DNA of 64,000 bases from Methylopumilus sp026399645. Lineage in GTDB: Bacteria > Pseudomonadota > Gammaproteobacteria > Burkholderiales > Methylophilaceae. The notes under the pieces are model-generated. The model did no database searches and was not told the DNA's origin. It worked only from the letters and a program-made list of their open reading frames with translations. The position numbers were made by a program, and so were the translations under genes. The stretch is from the NCBI RefSeq assembly GCF_965184065.1, contig NZ_OZ239098.1; one strand, written 5' to 3'. How positions within the stretch are numbered: the first letter of the stretch is position 1; each line of letters opens with the position of its first letter. Below, piece by piece: positions 34,194 through 43,852 of this stretch.

Positions 34194-34216
34194 TTAGCAT
34201 TCAAAAGGAATTTAAA

Positions 34217-35638
34217 ATGAATACAGTGACTAACCAAAATTTAAATACACAAGACTATCTTATTGCCGATATTACTCAGGCTGACTTTGGCCGAAAAGAA
34301 ATCGCCATTGCAGAGACTGAAATGCCAGGCCTCATGGCTATTCGTGAAGAATATTCAAAAGTAAAACCATTAAAAGGTGCGCGCATTAGCGGCTCACTCC
34401 ATATGACGATTCAAACAGCAGTACTTATTGAAACCCTTCAAGATTTGGGGGCTGAGGTGAGATGGGCGTCTTGCAACATCTATTCAACACAAGACCATGC
34501 AGCAGCAGCGATAGCTAAAAACGGGACGCCTGTTTTTGCTTTTAAAGGTGAAACGCTTGATCAATATTGGGAATATACGCATCGTATTTTTGAATGGAGC
34601 GATGGCGGCTATACCAATATGATTCTAGATGATGGTGGCGATGCAACTTTACTTCTTCACTTAGGTACGCGTGCTGAAAAAGATGCTGCATTGATTTCTA
34701 AGCCTTCAAGCGAAGAGGAGGTTTCACTTTTTAATTCAATCAAGCAACAGCTAGCAATAGATCCTCATTGGTACTCTGTAAGGCTTAAACACATTAAAGG
34801 TGTGACTGAAGAGACGACAACAGGCGTTCATCGTTTATATCAAATGCACAAAGAAGGTAAATTGGCTTTCCCTGCAATTAATGTCAATGATTCAGTTACT
34901 AAATCTAAATTTGATAATCTTTATGGCTGCCGCGAATCTTTAGTAGACGCTATTAAGCGTGCAACGGACGTGATGATTGCAGGCAAGGTAGCTGTTGTAG
35001 CTGGATACGGAGATGTAGGCAAGGGCTCAGCACAAGCACTTCGCGCTTTATCTGCACAAGTATGGGTCACTGAAATTGATCCTATTTGCGCACTTCAAGC
35101 TGCAATGGAAGGGTACCGAGTCGTGACCATGGATTATGCGGCTGAACATGCTGATATTTTTGTAACAGCCACAGGCAATTACCATGTAATTACTCACGAC
35201 CATATGTCGCGTATGAAACATCAAGCAATCGTTTGTAATATCGGCCACTTCGATAATGAAATTGATGTTGCATCTTTAAACGATTGCACGTGGGAAGAAA
35301 TTAAACCGCAAGTTGACCACGTGATTTTTAAAGACGGCAAACGAATCATCTTGCTTGCAAAAGGTAGGCTCGTGAATTTAGGATGTGGCACAGGGCATCC
35401 AAGTTATGTAATGAGCTCATCTTTCGCGAATCAAACGATTGCTCAGATTGAATTATTTGCGCACTCTGAGAAATATCCAGTCGGTGTATATACCTTACCA
35501 AAACATTTGGATGAGAAAGTTGCTCGCTTGCAATTGAAAAAATTAAATGCTCAACTTACGAACTTATCAGAAGAACAGGCTAAGTATATTGGTGTAAAAG
35601 AAGAAGGACCTTACAAGCCTGAGCAGTATCGTTATTAA
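34217..35638 (+). CDS. ahcY: Adenosylhomocysteinase
   Basis: AhcY splits SAH into adenosine and homocysteine, removing the product inhibitor of methyltransferases. The 473-residue protein begins MNTVTNQNLNTQDYLIADIT, after AAAAGGAA; an in-frame ATG at 34145 lies inside the leader hairpin and would add 24 unrelated residues. It contains the NAD loop VVAGYGDVGKGSAQALRAL, NVNDSVTKSKFDNLYGCRESL, the catalytic region HLGTRAEKD, and the C-terminal EGPYKPEQYRY. metF follows after two bases. Confidence 0.98.
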   Translation: MNTVTNQNLNTQDYLIADITQADFGRKEIAIAETEMPGLMAIREEYSKVKPLKGARISGSLHMTIQTAVLIETLQDLGAEVRWASCNIYSTQDHAAAAIAKNGTPVFAFKGETLDQYWEYTHRIFEWSDGGYTNMILDDGGDATLLLHLGTRAEKDAALISKPSSEEEVSLFNSIKQQLAIDPHWYSVRLKHIKGVTEETTTGVHRLYQMHKEGKLAFPAINVNDSVTKSKFDNLYGCRESLVDAIKRATDVMIAGKVAVVAGYGDVGKGSAQALRALSAQVWVTEIDPICALQAAMEGYRVVTMDYAAEHADIFVTATGNYHVITHDHMSRMKHQAIVCNIGHFDNEIDVASLNDCTWEEIKPQVDHVIFKDGKRIILLAKGRLVNLGCGTGHPSYVMSSSFANQTIAQIELFAHSEKYPVGVYTLPKHLDEKVARLQLKKLNAQLTNLSEEQAKYIGVKEEGPYKPEQYRY

Positions 35639-35640
35639 TT

Positions 35641-36477
35641 ATGGCTAAGAAAGCTTCTTACAGTTTCGAGTTTTTTCCTCCAAATACACCGGAAGGTATT
35701 AAAAACTTAGCGGATACACGTCAGCAACTCTCTGCATTTATGCCCGAATTTTATTCGGTGACATTTGGTGCAGGGGGTTCTACGCGAGATCGGACACTTG
35801 AAACAGTATTGGAAATAAAACAAGAAGGCTTTAATGCGGTACCGCATATTTCATGTATTTCATCGACAAAAGCAGAAATTAAAACTTTACTCGATCTCTA
35901 TCAGCAGCATAATATTAAACATCTCGTAGCCTTGAGAGGCGATGTACCTTCAGGTTCAGCGGCATGTGGAGAGTTAAAACATGCTAATGAATTGGTAAGT
36001 TTTATTCGACAAGAAACCAATGATTATTTTCATATTGAAGTAGGGGCCTACCCTGAATACCATCCTGAAGCAGTCTCATCACAAATGGATATTCAAAACT
36101 TTAAAAATAAAGTGGACGCTGGGGCTAATTCTGCTATCACACAATTCTTTTTTAATGCTGACGCATATTTTCGATTTATGGATGAATGCTTGATTGCAGA
36201 TATCGATGTCCCAATTGTGCCAGGCGTTATGCCAATATACAACATTAAGCAATTGGCTCGCTTCGCATCTAATTGTGGTGCAGAAATTCCTCGCTGGCTC
36301 AGAATTAAATTAGAGAGCTATGGGGACGACCTACCCTCATTAAGATCATACGGCGTAGATGTGGTCTCTGAACTTTGTGAAACGTTGATTGAATGGGACG
36401 TACCGAGCTTACATTTTTACACGTTAAATCAAGCAGGCATTATTACCCGCATCATTCAAAATATAGAAGGTTCTTAG
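35641..36477 (+). CDS. metF: 5,10-methylenetetrahydrofolate reductase
   Basis: MetF reduces methylene-THF to 5-methyl-THF for methionine synthesis. The 278-residue TIM-barrel flavoprotein has SFEFFPPNTPEG with catalytic Glu, VTFGAGGSTRDRTL, HISCISSTKAEI, LVALRGDVP and AITQFFFNADAYFRF. It lies two bases after ahcY and is probably cotranscribed under SAH control. Its end overlaps the convergent smg gene by four bases. Confidence 0.97.
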   Translation: MAKKASYSFEFFPPNTPEGIKNLADTRQQLSAFMPEFYSVTFGAGGSTRDRTLETVLEIKQEGFNAVPHISCISSTKAEIKTLLDLYQQHNIKHLVALRGDVPSGSAACGELKHANELVSFIRQETNDYFHIEVGAYPEYHPEAVSSQMDIQNFKNKVDAGANSAITQFFFNADAYFRFMDECLIADIDVPIVPGVMPIYNIKQLARFASNCGAEIPRWLRIKLESYGDDLPSLRSYGVDVVSELCETLIEWDVPSLHFYTLNQAGIITRIIQNIEGS

Positions 36478-36935
36478 TGTAGAACTAAGTTGTGATCTTG
36501 GTAGATTGCATCTTCTATAAATAAAAAGTCTTTTTCACGACCTTCATTCCAAAGCGCCATCATGACAATCCAGCGCATTTCCTCGATATTAATGTGCTCT
36601 TGTTTCAGAGCCATAGCACGATCAAGGATAATTTCTCGTTCATTTGGGTCAAGCACCTTGGCTTGCTCTAGAAATAATACAAAACCTAAACTTTCAGCGC
36701 TGATCTTTTTTTGTTCATTTTCTGAGTACATGCGATAACCTAATGAAGACCAAGCATTACTTTTTACAGGGATTGCATTAGTCATTGCTTTTAGCTGATT
36801 AAACCAAGTAAAGGCATTTTCAATATCTTGATTATCAAATCCTGCAGCTTCGAGCTCTGCAGTTATGCTTTTGAAGTCAGGCAAATTTTGGGTGCTCAGA
36901 TAATTTTCAAACATATAGATAAGCAGTTCTAGCAT
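36474..36935 (-). CDS. smg: Smg family protein (DUF494)
   Basis: A 153-residue acidic, helical protein of the Smg/DUF494 family, recognisable by MLELLIYMFENYL, AELEAAGFDNQDIENAFTWF, GYRMYSENEQKKIS, GFVLFLEQAKVLDPNEREIILDRAM and the C-terminal EEMRWIVMMALWNEG. In other proteobacteria it lies between dprA and topA near def-fmt; here it is next to def but on the other strand, and no dprA is visible. The function is not known. Confidence 0.88.
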   Translation of the reverse strand: MLELLIYMFENYLSTQNLPDFKSITAELEAAGFDNQDIENAFTWFNQLKAMTNAIPVKSNAWSSLGYRMYSENEQKKISAESLGFVLFLEQAKVLDPNEREIILDRAMALKQEHINIEEMRWIVMMALWNEGREKDFLFIEDAIYQDHNLVLH

Positions 36936-37112
36936 AAAGATTCCTTTACGATAGTGAATGAAAAATTACTTAGAAGTAAGTGAAGGCTAAATGAACTTGA
37001 GTCAGGTAATTGAGCTATTAGCAAAGTATAATATTCTTAATATGTCTAATAAATTTAAGGTGTTTAGACCTTGTAGACAAGTTATCAGCAATAAATAAAA
37101 TAATCAACATTT

Positions 37113-37625
37113 ATGGCAATTTTAAATATATTAAATTATCCTGACCCAAAACTGCATACTATTGCAAAACCAATCGAGGTTGTGGATAACTCCATTAGGA
37201 AGCTTATCGATGATATGGCGGAAACCATGTATTCTGCCCCAGGCATAGGATTGGCCGCAACTCAAGTTGATCGTCATCTTCAATTAATTTTGGTGGATAT
37301 TTCTGAAACAAAAGATAATTTAAGGGTTTTTATTAATCCTAAAATTATTGAATCATCAGGACAGCAAGTATATGAAGAAGGCTGTTTGTCAGTACCTGAT
37401 GTATTTGAATCAGTGAAGCGTGCCGAACATATTAAAGTTCAAGCGCTTGATCGAGAGGGAAAATCTTTTGAGCTTGAAGCAGAAGGTTTACTGGCTGTCT
37501 GTATTCAGCATGAAATGGACCATCTTCTAGGTAAGGTATTTGTAGAGTACTTGTCACCACTAAAACGCAATCGCATTAAAATAAAAATGAAAAAACGTGC
37601 CAAAGAGCATTTCGTTAATGTTTAA
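37113..37625 (+). CDS. def: Peptide deformylase
   Basis: Def removes the formyl group from nascent N-terminal methionine. The 170-residue metalloenzyme has the three motifs GIGLAATQVD, EEGCLSVPDV (metal-binding Cys) and QHEMDHLLGKVF (HExxH-type). It starts a plus-strand run with fmt, rsmB, the DUF4390 gene, ntrY and ntrX. The 177-base gap before it holds no gene that I can support. Confidence 0.97.
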   Translation: MAILNILNYPDPKLHTIAKPIEVVDNSIRKLIDDMAETMYSAPGIGLAATQVDRHLQLILVDISETKDNLRVFINPKIIESSGQQVYEEGCLSVPDVFESVKRAEHIKVQALDREGKSFELEAEGLLAVCIQHEMDHLLGKVFVEYLSPLKRNRIKIKMKKRAKEHFVNV

Positions 37626-37643
37626 TTTAGCGACATCTGTATC

Positions 37644-38588
37644 GTGAATCCCTTGAAAATTATTTTTGCTGGCACGCCTGACTTTGCAGTTCCAGCTTTG
37701 CAGGCTCTTTATGACAAAGATTATAAGGTGGTTGGTGTTTTAACTCAGCCCGACAGGCCATCAGGCAGAGGCATGAAGCTTCAGCCGAGCCCTGTAAAGC
37801 TTACAGCAAATGAATTAAGCATCCCTGTGTATCAGCCTTCAGAATTAAAAAGCCAACAATCATATGAGGCGATAGCAGCAATTGATTTCAATGTAATGAT
37901 TGTGGCAGCTTATGGACTTATTATTCCCCAAGCCATTCTAGACCTGCCTTCATTTGGTTGTTTTAATATACATGCGTCACTATTGCCAAGATGGCGAGGT
38001 GCCGCTCCAATTCATCGTGCTATTTTGATAGGCGATAAGACAACCGGAGTCACTATTATGCGCGTTGTTCAAAAATTGGACGCGGGCGACATGGTAAAAA
38101 AAGCTGAAATTCAAATCAGCGAAAAAGATACAACGGAGCAATTAACAAAAACACTTTCAATATTAGGCTCAAATCTAATGACAGAAGTCATGGATGAATT
38201 AATTAAGCAAGGCGAGCTTCAATCTTCACCTCAAAATGAAGCCAATGTAACTTATGCTGAAAAAGTAACTAAAGAAGAGTCAAAAATTAATTGGTATGAC
38301 TCCGCTTTAGTAATTTCAAGAAAAATCAGAGCATTTAATTCGTTTCCAGTGGCACAAACAGAATATCGTGAAGCTGTTTGTAAAATTTGGCAGGCTGATG
38401 TTGCTATAGATACTAATGAAGATGCCAATATAGGCCAAATTATAAAGCTTGATGAATTTATTCATGTGAAATGTGGTGAAGGTGTCTTATCAATTAAAGA
38501 GCTTCAAATGCCTGGAGGCAAAAGACTTAAAGCCAAAGAATTCATTTTAGGGCACCGGCCTATACTGGGAGACGTCTTTAAGTCGTAA
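37644..38588 (+). CDS. fmt: Methionyl-tRNA formyltransferase
   Basis: Fmt formylates initiator Met-tRNA using 10-formyl-THF. The 314-residue protein starts with GTG (MNPLKIIFAGTPDFAVPAL) and has the catalytic FNIHASLLPRWRGAAPIHRAI with Asn, His and the later Asp (KLDAGDMV), plus the C-terminal OB-like domain. It is 18 bases after def. Together with folD and fthC it draws on the same folate pool. Confidence 0.97.
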   Translation: MNPLKIIFAGTPDFAVPALQALYDKDYKVVGVLTQPDRPSGRGMKLQPSPVKLTANELSIPVYQPSELKSQQSYEAIAAIDFNVMIVAAYGLIIPQAILDLPSFGCFNIHASLLPRWRGAAPIHRAILIGDKTTGVTIMRVVQKLDAGDMVKKAEIQISEKDTTEQLTKTLSILGSNLMTEVMDELIKQGELQSSPQNEANVTYAEKVTKEESKINWYDSALVISRKIRAFNSFPVAQTEYREAVCKIWQADVAIDTNEDANIGQIIKLDEFIHVKCGEGVLSIKELQMPGGKRLKAKEFILGHRPILGDVFKS

Positions 38589-38593
38589 CTATT

Positions 38594-39874
38594 TTGTATC
38601 ACTCTCAACTTATTGCAGCGGATTGCGTGTCTGAAGTTATAAAAGGACATAATTTAAATCAAGTTTTTGAAAGACGTTTCGATCATCATCAGAATATTAC
38701 ACCCCAACAAAAATCAGTTGCGATCTTTTTGGCATATGGTGCCATTCGGTTCTTAGGTGAAAATCAATTTTTTATTCAGCAACTCACTAATAAAAAAATA
38801 ACTAATAAAAAAATTGAAGCTTTACTTTGTGTTGCCTTGTTTCAATTGAATCATGATCAATCTACAGATTTTACAGTAGTCAATGAGGCTGTAGAAGCAG
38901 CTAAATTCATCAATAAATCCTGGGCAGGATCTTTTGTAAATGGAGTGCTAAGAAACTTTATTCGTCAGAAAGAAAAATTACAAACAGAATTAAAAAATGA
39001 TGAAGAGGCTTTTTATTCATACCCCTCATGGTGGATTAATCTTATTAAAGAAAATTATACCAAGGACTGGGAAAGTATATTGTTGAATGGAAACAAGCAT
39101 CCACCATTAATATTGAGAATTAACGAACGAAAAACCAACCTTAAGCAATATGAAGAAAAGCTTAAGTCCGAAGCGATTTCGTATCGAGTGTTGGGAAATA
39201 TTGCATTAGAGCTGACTCAGCCTACTACCGTAGAAAACATACCTGGATTTTTGGATGGCGAAGTTTCTATCCAAGACTTTGGTGCGCAACTTGCCGCAAA
39301 ACTTTTAGATTTGCAAGATGGTCAGATTTGTCTTGACGCATGCAGTGCGCCAGGTGGGAAAACTGGGCATATGCTAGAAATTGCAGATATTGAATTACTG
39401 TCTATTGACCATCAAAAAGATCGCCTATATAAAGTAAAGGAAAATCTGGAGAGATTGGATCTTCACGCGCATTTGAAGTGTGCAGATTTAACAGCAGTAA
39501 ATACATGGTGGAATGAAAAATTATTTGATCGTATCTTACTAGACGCACCATGTTCTGCATCAGGTGTAGTAAGGCGTCACGTAGACATTAAATGGTTAAG
39601 AAGGCCTCGCGATATTGAAATGTTTGCTAAACAGCAAGAGGCTATGCTCGAAGCTATGTGGCAGCTATTAAAAAAGGGTGGTAAATTACTTTACGCGACA
39701 TGCTCTATCTTTAATGGTGAGAATAAGAAGGTTATTGATCGCTTTATTAAAGAACATGTAGACGCAAAAGAAGTAAAATGGTCTGTTGATTCAGAATATA
39801 GCAAATATGAGAATCAATTAATACCAAGCGAAAACCATGACGGATTCTTTTATGCATTGCTTGAAAAAAATTAA
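38594..39874 (+). CDS. rsmB: 16S rRNA (cytosine-967-C5)-methyltransferase RsmB
   Basis: RsmB methylates C967 of 16S rRNA using SAM. The 426-residue protein combines an N-terminal NusB-like RNA-binding domain (about 1-140) with a Rossmann methyltransferase domain: DACSAPGGKTGHML for SAM, LDAPCSASGVVRRH with one catalytic Cys, and LLYATCSIF with the other. The start is a TTG at 38594, five bases after fmt; no ATG or GTG is available in frame before the NusB homology begins. Confidence 0.95.
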   Translation: MYHSQLIAADCVSEVIKGHNLNQVFERRFDHHQNITPQQKSVAIFLAYGAIRFLGENQFFIQQLTNKKITNKKIEALLCVALFQLNHDQSTDFTVVNEAVEAAKFINKSWAGSFVNGVLRNFIRQKEKLQTELKNDEEAFYSYPSWWINLIKENYTKDWESILLNGNKHPPLILRINERKTNLKQYEEKLKSEAISYRVLGNIALELTQPTTVENIPGFLDGEVSIQDFGAQLAAKLLDLQDGQICLDACSAPGGKTGHMLEIADIELLSIDHQKDRLYKVKENLERLDLHAHLKCADLTAVNTWWNEKLFDRILLDAPCSASGVVRRHVDIKWLRRPRDIEMFAKQQEAMLEAMWQLLKKGGKLLYATCSIFNGENKKVIDRFIKEHVDAKEVKWSVDSEYSKYENQLIPSENHDGFFYALLEKN

Positions 39875-40430
39875 ATTAAGCGTTTTCTTTAGCTTTTGGA
39901 TGATCTTGTTTTTTTCTTCATCTACTATTGCGGCTGATAATAGCTTGATTATCAAAACTGCTGAAATTAGTAACCAATTCGAAGCATATTTTTTAAATGC
40001 TGATTTTGATTTATCTTTTAACGATGATTTAGATGAAGCAATAAAAAAAGGTATTCCTGTTAATTTTATTATTGAATTTGAGCTAAAAAAGCCCAGAAGA
40101 TATTGGTTTGATGAAGAAGTTACTAAAAAAACAAAAGAAATTCTATTGAGTTACCATGCACTATCAAAACAGTTTACTCTCACTGAGTCTGAAAATCGTC
40201 TAATTGCTTTTGATAACTTAACTCAGGCAAAAAATGAGCTTAAAAAAATTAAAAATTGGCGTATTTTTGATAAATCACAGATTGATGATACTGAAAAGTA
40301 CTCGGCTTATCTTCAGGTTAAATTAGATCAGACTAAATTACCAAAACAGCTTCAAGCAGATATAACCAGCAATCAAGAGTGGCAATTAGCTTCTAAACAA
40401 TTTCAATGGACGTTCGTAAATAAAAAATGA
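39852..40430 (+). CDS. DUF4390-family exported protein
   Basis: A 192-residue protein of unknown function with a signal peptide (LSVFFSFWMILFFSSSTIA), beginning inside the last 23 bases of rsmB. The mature part fits DUF4390: NQFEAYFLNADFDLSFNDDLDEAIKKGIPVNFIIEFEL and RYWFDEEVTKKTKE. It is found in beta- and gammaproteobacteria before ntrY-like kinase genes, and overlaps ntrY by four bases, so a periplasmic input to that sensor is plausible but unproven. Confidence 0.82.
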   Translation: MHCLKKIKLSVFFSFWMILFFSSSTIAADNSLIIKTAEISNQFEAYFLNADFDLSFNDDLDEAIKKGIPVNFIIEFELKKPRRYWFDEEVTKKTKEILLSYHALSKQFTLTESENRLIAFDNLTQAKNELKKIKNWRIFDKSQIDDTEKYSAYLQVKLDQTKLPKQLQADITSNQEWQLASKQFQWTFVNKK

Positions 40431-42562
40431 GATATCTGATTGCCATTGCTACTTTAGTTGGTGCCTTACTCTTATTTCTTTTGTCAAAAGCAAGTTCAAG
40501 CTCTGAATTTATTTCAGGTAGCTCTTATACAGTTGTTCTTATATTAAGTGGTGTTTTTATTTTGAGTTTGATTGCAATCATTGCAAATCAGATTAAGAAA
40601 TTATTTGGAAATATTAAAAAGGATGTGATGGGAAGTCGTTTATCCATGCGTCTTGTTATTTCCTTTACCCTTATGGCAGTCATACCAGGTTTAATTGTCT
40701 ATTTAGTTTCAGTTAATTTCTTAACACGTTCAATTGAGTCTTGGTTTAACGTTAAAGTTGAGTCGGCATTAGATGGTGGTTTGAAGCTCGGGCAAAAAGC
40801 ATTAGACATTATGTTAACTGATTTAGAATTAAAGGCAGGGCGCATGGCACTTACACTCTCGTCAATGCCTACGACATCTCAATATGCTGCACTGAGTGAC
40901 CTTCGAGAAAAAACAGGAGTTCAAGACGCCACAATCATTTCTGACCAAGGAAAAATTATTGCTGTGTCAAGCAATGATGCAGAATCATTTTTACCTGCTT
41001 TGCCGACATTAATACAATTAAAGCAGGCAGAAAATAATATCTACGGAAAAATCGAGCCGATCAAAAATAAAGGTCTTTATTTGAGAGTATTGGCTCCTAT
41101 TAATGGAGCTGCAATTTCGAATGAAAGATTAATTTTACAAATTTTACAACCAGTACCAGACTCCCTAACAACACTTGCTGAGTCAGTGCAGGACGTATTC
41201 CAAGACTATCAGAAGCTTTCATATAGTCGAGATTCATTGAAAGTCATTTTTTCGATTACTTTAACCCTTGTACTTATGCTTGCTATTTTGACTGCTGTCG
41301 CCATCGGATTTCTTCTTAGTAGAAAACTATCAGAACCACTTGCACTTCTCGCCGAAGGCACTAAAAAGATTGCAAAAGGAAATTTTAAGACAATGCTCCC
41401 TGAAAAGGGTAAAGATGAGTTAGGCATTCTTGTGAGATCTTTTAATAGTATGACAAGACAGTTAGATCAGGCTACCCAAACATCAGAAAATAACCAGATA
41501 AGACTCGAGTCTGCTAGATCATATCTAGAAACTGTATTAGCTCATTTATCTTCAGGTGTAATCGTTATAAATGCTGACATGGAAATCAAATCATTTAATA
41601 TTGCCGCCTCTAAAATTTTACAGGTAGATTTATCAAAGAATACAGATCAATTAATAACCTCAATTTCAAATAAAAATAAATTATTAAAAGATTTCGTTAT
41701 AAGTATTCAAGAAGAAATTAAAGCAGCGAGTAGCAAGAAGCAATTTGAAATCATAAAGCAGTTTGAAATTAAATATGAAAAAAATAATCAAGTGCTTTCC
41801 CTACAAATCACACCGCTACCCCAAAACAAGGCTAAAAACTATGTCTTAATGATAGATGATATAACTATGATGATTCAGGCCCAACGAGATGCAGCATGGT
41901 CGGAAGTTGCAAGGAGGCTTGCGCACGAAATTAAAAATCCACTTACACCTATTCAACTTTCAGCAGAAAGAATTAAGCATAAATTAGGGTCTAAATTAAA
42001 CAAAGAGGACACAGATGTTCTAGATAAGGCTGTTTCAACTATTGTTAATCAAGTTGATGCAATGAAAACTATGGTGAATGAGTTTAGTGAATATGCAAGG
42101 GCCCCTGAGTTAAACAGAGAATTAACAGATATTAATGAAACTATTAAAGAAATTTCTCATTTATTTGAAAATTCAGGAATTAAAATAACGACGACGTTAT
42201 TAAAAGGGTTGCCTAAAATAAAAGTAGACGTAAATATGATGAGACAGGTACTTATAAATCTGATTCAGAATGCGCAAGACGCTATGACAAATAATACAAA
42301 AAAACCGAGTATTAAAATTTATACAAATAAATATAAAAATTACCTTATCTTATCTATTGAGGATAATGGCCCAGGATTTTCTGCAGATATACTTAAAAAA
42401 GCATTTGAGCCATACGTCACAACGAAGTCGCATGGCACAGGGCTTGGTTTGGCCATTGTGAAAAAAATCATTGAAGAGCATGAAGGCACTATTGTTGTAG
42501 AAAATTTAAAAGGTGGTGGTGCTAATATCAATATTCAACTGCCGATATCAAAAAGTAAATAA
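40427..42562 (+). CDS. ntrY: NtrY-type membrane sensor histidine kinase
   Basis: This two-component sensor phosphorylates the adjacent NtrX. The 711-residue protein has several N-terminal membrane segments, a periplasmic sensor loop (about 95-280), another membrane helix, a HAMP domain (about 290-345, LSEPLALLAEGTKKI), a PAS domain (about 360-480), the HisKA motif RRLAHEIKNPLTPIQL with phospho-His near residue 501, and an ATPase domain with NLIQNAQDAM, DNGPGFS and TGLGLAIV. All key motifs are present. It is tightly coupled to the genes before and after it. Confidence 0.93.
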   Translation: MRYLIAIATLVGALLLFLLSKASSSSEFISGSSYTVVLILSGVFILSLIAIIANQIKKLFGNIKKDVMGSRLSMRLVISFTLMAVIPGLIVYLVSVNFLTRSIESWFNVKVESALDGGLKLGQKALDIMLTDLELKAGRMALTLSSMPTTSQYAALSDLREKTGVQDATIISDQGKIIAVSSNDAESFLPALPTLIQLKQAENNIYGKIEPIKNKGLYLRVLAPINGAAISNERLILQILQPVPDSLTTLAESVQDVFQDYQKLSYSRDSLKVIFSITLTLVLMLAILTAVAIGFLLSRKLSEPLALLAEGTKKIAKGNFKTMLPEKGKDELGILVRSFNSMTRQLDQATQTSENNQIRLESARSYLETVLAHLSSGVIVINADMEIKSFNIAASKILQVDLSKNTDQLITSISNKNKLLKDFVISIQEEIKAASSKKQFEIIKQFEIKYEKNNQVLSLQITPLPQNKAKNYVLMIDDITMMIQAQRDAAWSEVARRLAHEIKNPLTPIQLSAERIKHKLGSKLNKEDTDVLDKAVSTIVNQVDAMKTMVNEFSEYARAPELNRELTDINETIKEISHLFENSGIKITTTLLKGLPKIKVDVNMMRQVLINLIQNAQDAMTNNTKKPSIKIYTNKYKNYLILSIEDNGPGFSADILKKAFEPYVTTKSHGTGLGLAIVKKIIEEHEGTIVVENLKGGGANINIQLPISKSK

Positions 42563-42564
42563 TT

Positions 42565-43851
42565 ATGAGTATAAAAAAAATATTAGTAGTTGATGATGAG
42601 CTGGGCATAAGAGAATTGCTCAGAGATATTCTTATTGACGAGGGCTTCGAAATTTTTGTAGCTGAAAATGCTACAGAAGCTCGCGAGCTTAAAAAAAGTA
42701 AAATGCCTGATTTGATCTTATTAGATATATGGATGCCTGATTGTGATGGCATAACTCTTCTTAAGGAGTGGGTAAACGAAAAGTTTCTTACCAGTCCAGT
42801 TGTAATGATGTCAGGGCATGGAACAATTGATACAGCTTTGGAAGCAACTAAAATCGGTGCTTTTGATTTCCTGGAAAAGCCTATTACACTTCAGAAGCTC
42901 TTAAAGACAGTCAATGAAGCTTTAAAGCATGCAAATAATCTGCCAAAGATAGAAATTAACCTACTAAACATTGGCAAGAGTGACGTGATACAAGACCTTA
43001 AAAAAAGACTTGATAAACTCGTTTCCTTAAAGACACCACTTCTTCTTGTAGGTCCTCAAGGAGGTTGTGCCAAAATTTGTGCGCAATACTTACATCCAAA
43101 AAATCAACCTTGGATTGATGTAAAGGACTTTGAAGTTGTTTCGAATGCTCCGGCTGATCTTCTTGATCAGCATAGAGGTGGATCAATCTTTTTAAATGAA
43201 ATTTCCCATTTGACTAAATCTCAACAAAAAGGCTTAAATTTACTGATTAGCAAAGCGGTTAATTATGATGTAAGGATTGTCTGCGCAACTTCAAAATCAC
43301 TTACCCAGGCAGAGAATGTTGATTTTGATGAGCGTATTTTAAATGAACTATTACCTGGTTCATTATTGCTTCCTTCAATTAATGAGCATAAAGAAGATAT
43401 TCCAGAATTAGCGTCATCTATTTTGACAATGCATCTCACAAAATCGGATAAATCTGATTATAAAGTGTTTGATGTTGCTGCTTTAAATATGATGCGAGCT
43501 ATGAATTGGTTAGGCGATATAGAGGAGTTAGAAAGCTTTGTGTTTAATTTAATGCAAACTAGCTTGCTTGAAAAAATTACCGCAGAAGATGTTAAGCGCG
43601 TTGCAAATCAATTTAATTTGTTACATGATAAAAGCAAATCATCAAAAAAAAGTAAAGGTACTCATGATCAAGGTTTGGATGAAATTTTTAATAAATCACT
43701 AAGAGACGCTCGCGATGAGTTTGAAAGAATGTATTTTAAACACCATCTAAATCATGATGATCAGAGCATGGCAAAACTTTCAGAAGTGTCTGGCGTAGAA
43801 AGAACTCATCTTTATAGAAAGTTAAAACAGCTTGGAATCAAAGTAAAGTAA
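42565..43851 (+). CDS. ntrX: NtrX-type response regulator with degenerate AAA+ domain
   Basis: A 428-residue response regulator. The receiver domain (1-120) is complete: Asp10/Asp11, phospho-Asp54, SGHGT, and Lys105. The central domain (about 132-320) resembles a sigma-54 activator but has lost its hallmarks: Walker A is GPQGGCAK (163-170), Walker B reads SIFLNEIS, and there is no GAFTGA loop. The C-terminal Fis-type HTH is intact (MAKLSEVSGVERTHLYRKL). It can probably bind DNA but not drive sigma-54 open-complex formation. It follows ntrY by two bases and ends one base from convergent xth. Confidence 0.92.
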   Translation: MSIKKILVVDDELGIRELLRDILIDEGFEIFVAENATEARELKKSKMPDLILLDIWMPDCDGITLLKEWVNEKFLTSPVVMMSGHGTIDTALEATKIGAFDFLEKPITLQKLLKTVNEALKHANNLPKIEINLLNIGKSDVIQDLKKRLDKLVSLKTPLLLVGPQGGCAKICAQYLHPKNQPWIDVKDFEVVSNAPADLLDQHRGGSIFLNEISHLTKSQQKGLNLLISKAVNYDVRIVCATSKSLTQAENVDFDERILNELLPGSLLLPSINEHKEDIPELASSILTMHLTKSDKSDYKVFDVAALNMMRAMNWLGDIEELESFVFNLMQTSLLEKITAEDVKRVANQFNLLHDKSKSSKKSKGTHDQGLDEIFNKSLRDARDEFERMYFKHHLNHDDQSMAKLSEVSGVERTHLYRKLKQLGIKVK

Positions 43852-43852
43852 A

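Noticed and set aside
34145..34216. Extended N-terminus for AhcY starting at 34145
   Set aside because: The 24 extra residues fall in the leader hairpin, have no family match, and a good ribosome binding site precedes ATG 34217.
36936..37112. Possible dprA remnant or small gene between smg and def
   Set aside because: No frame in this gap has a convincing start with homology; it looks like an ordinary promoter region.
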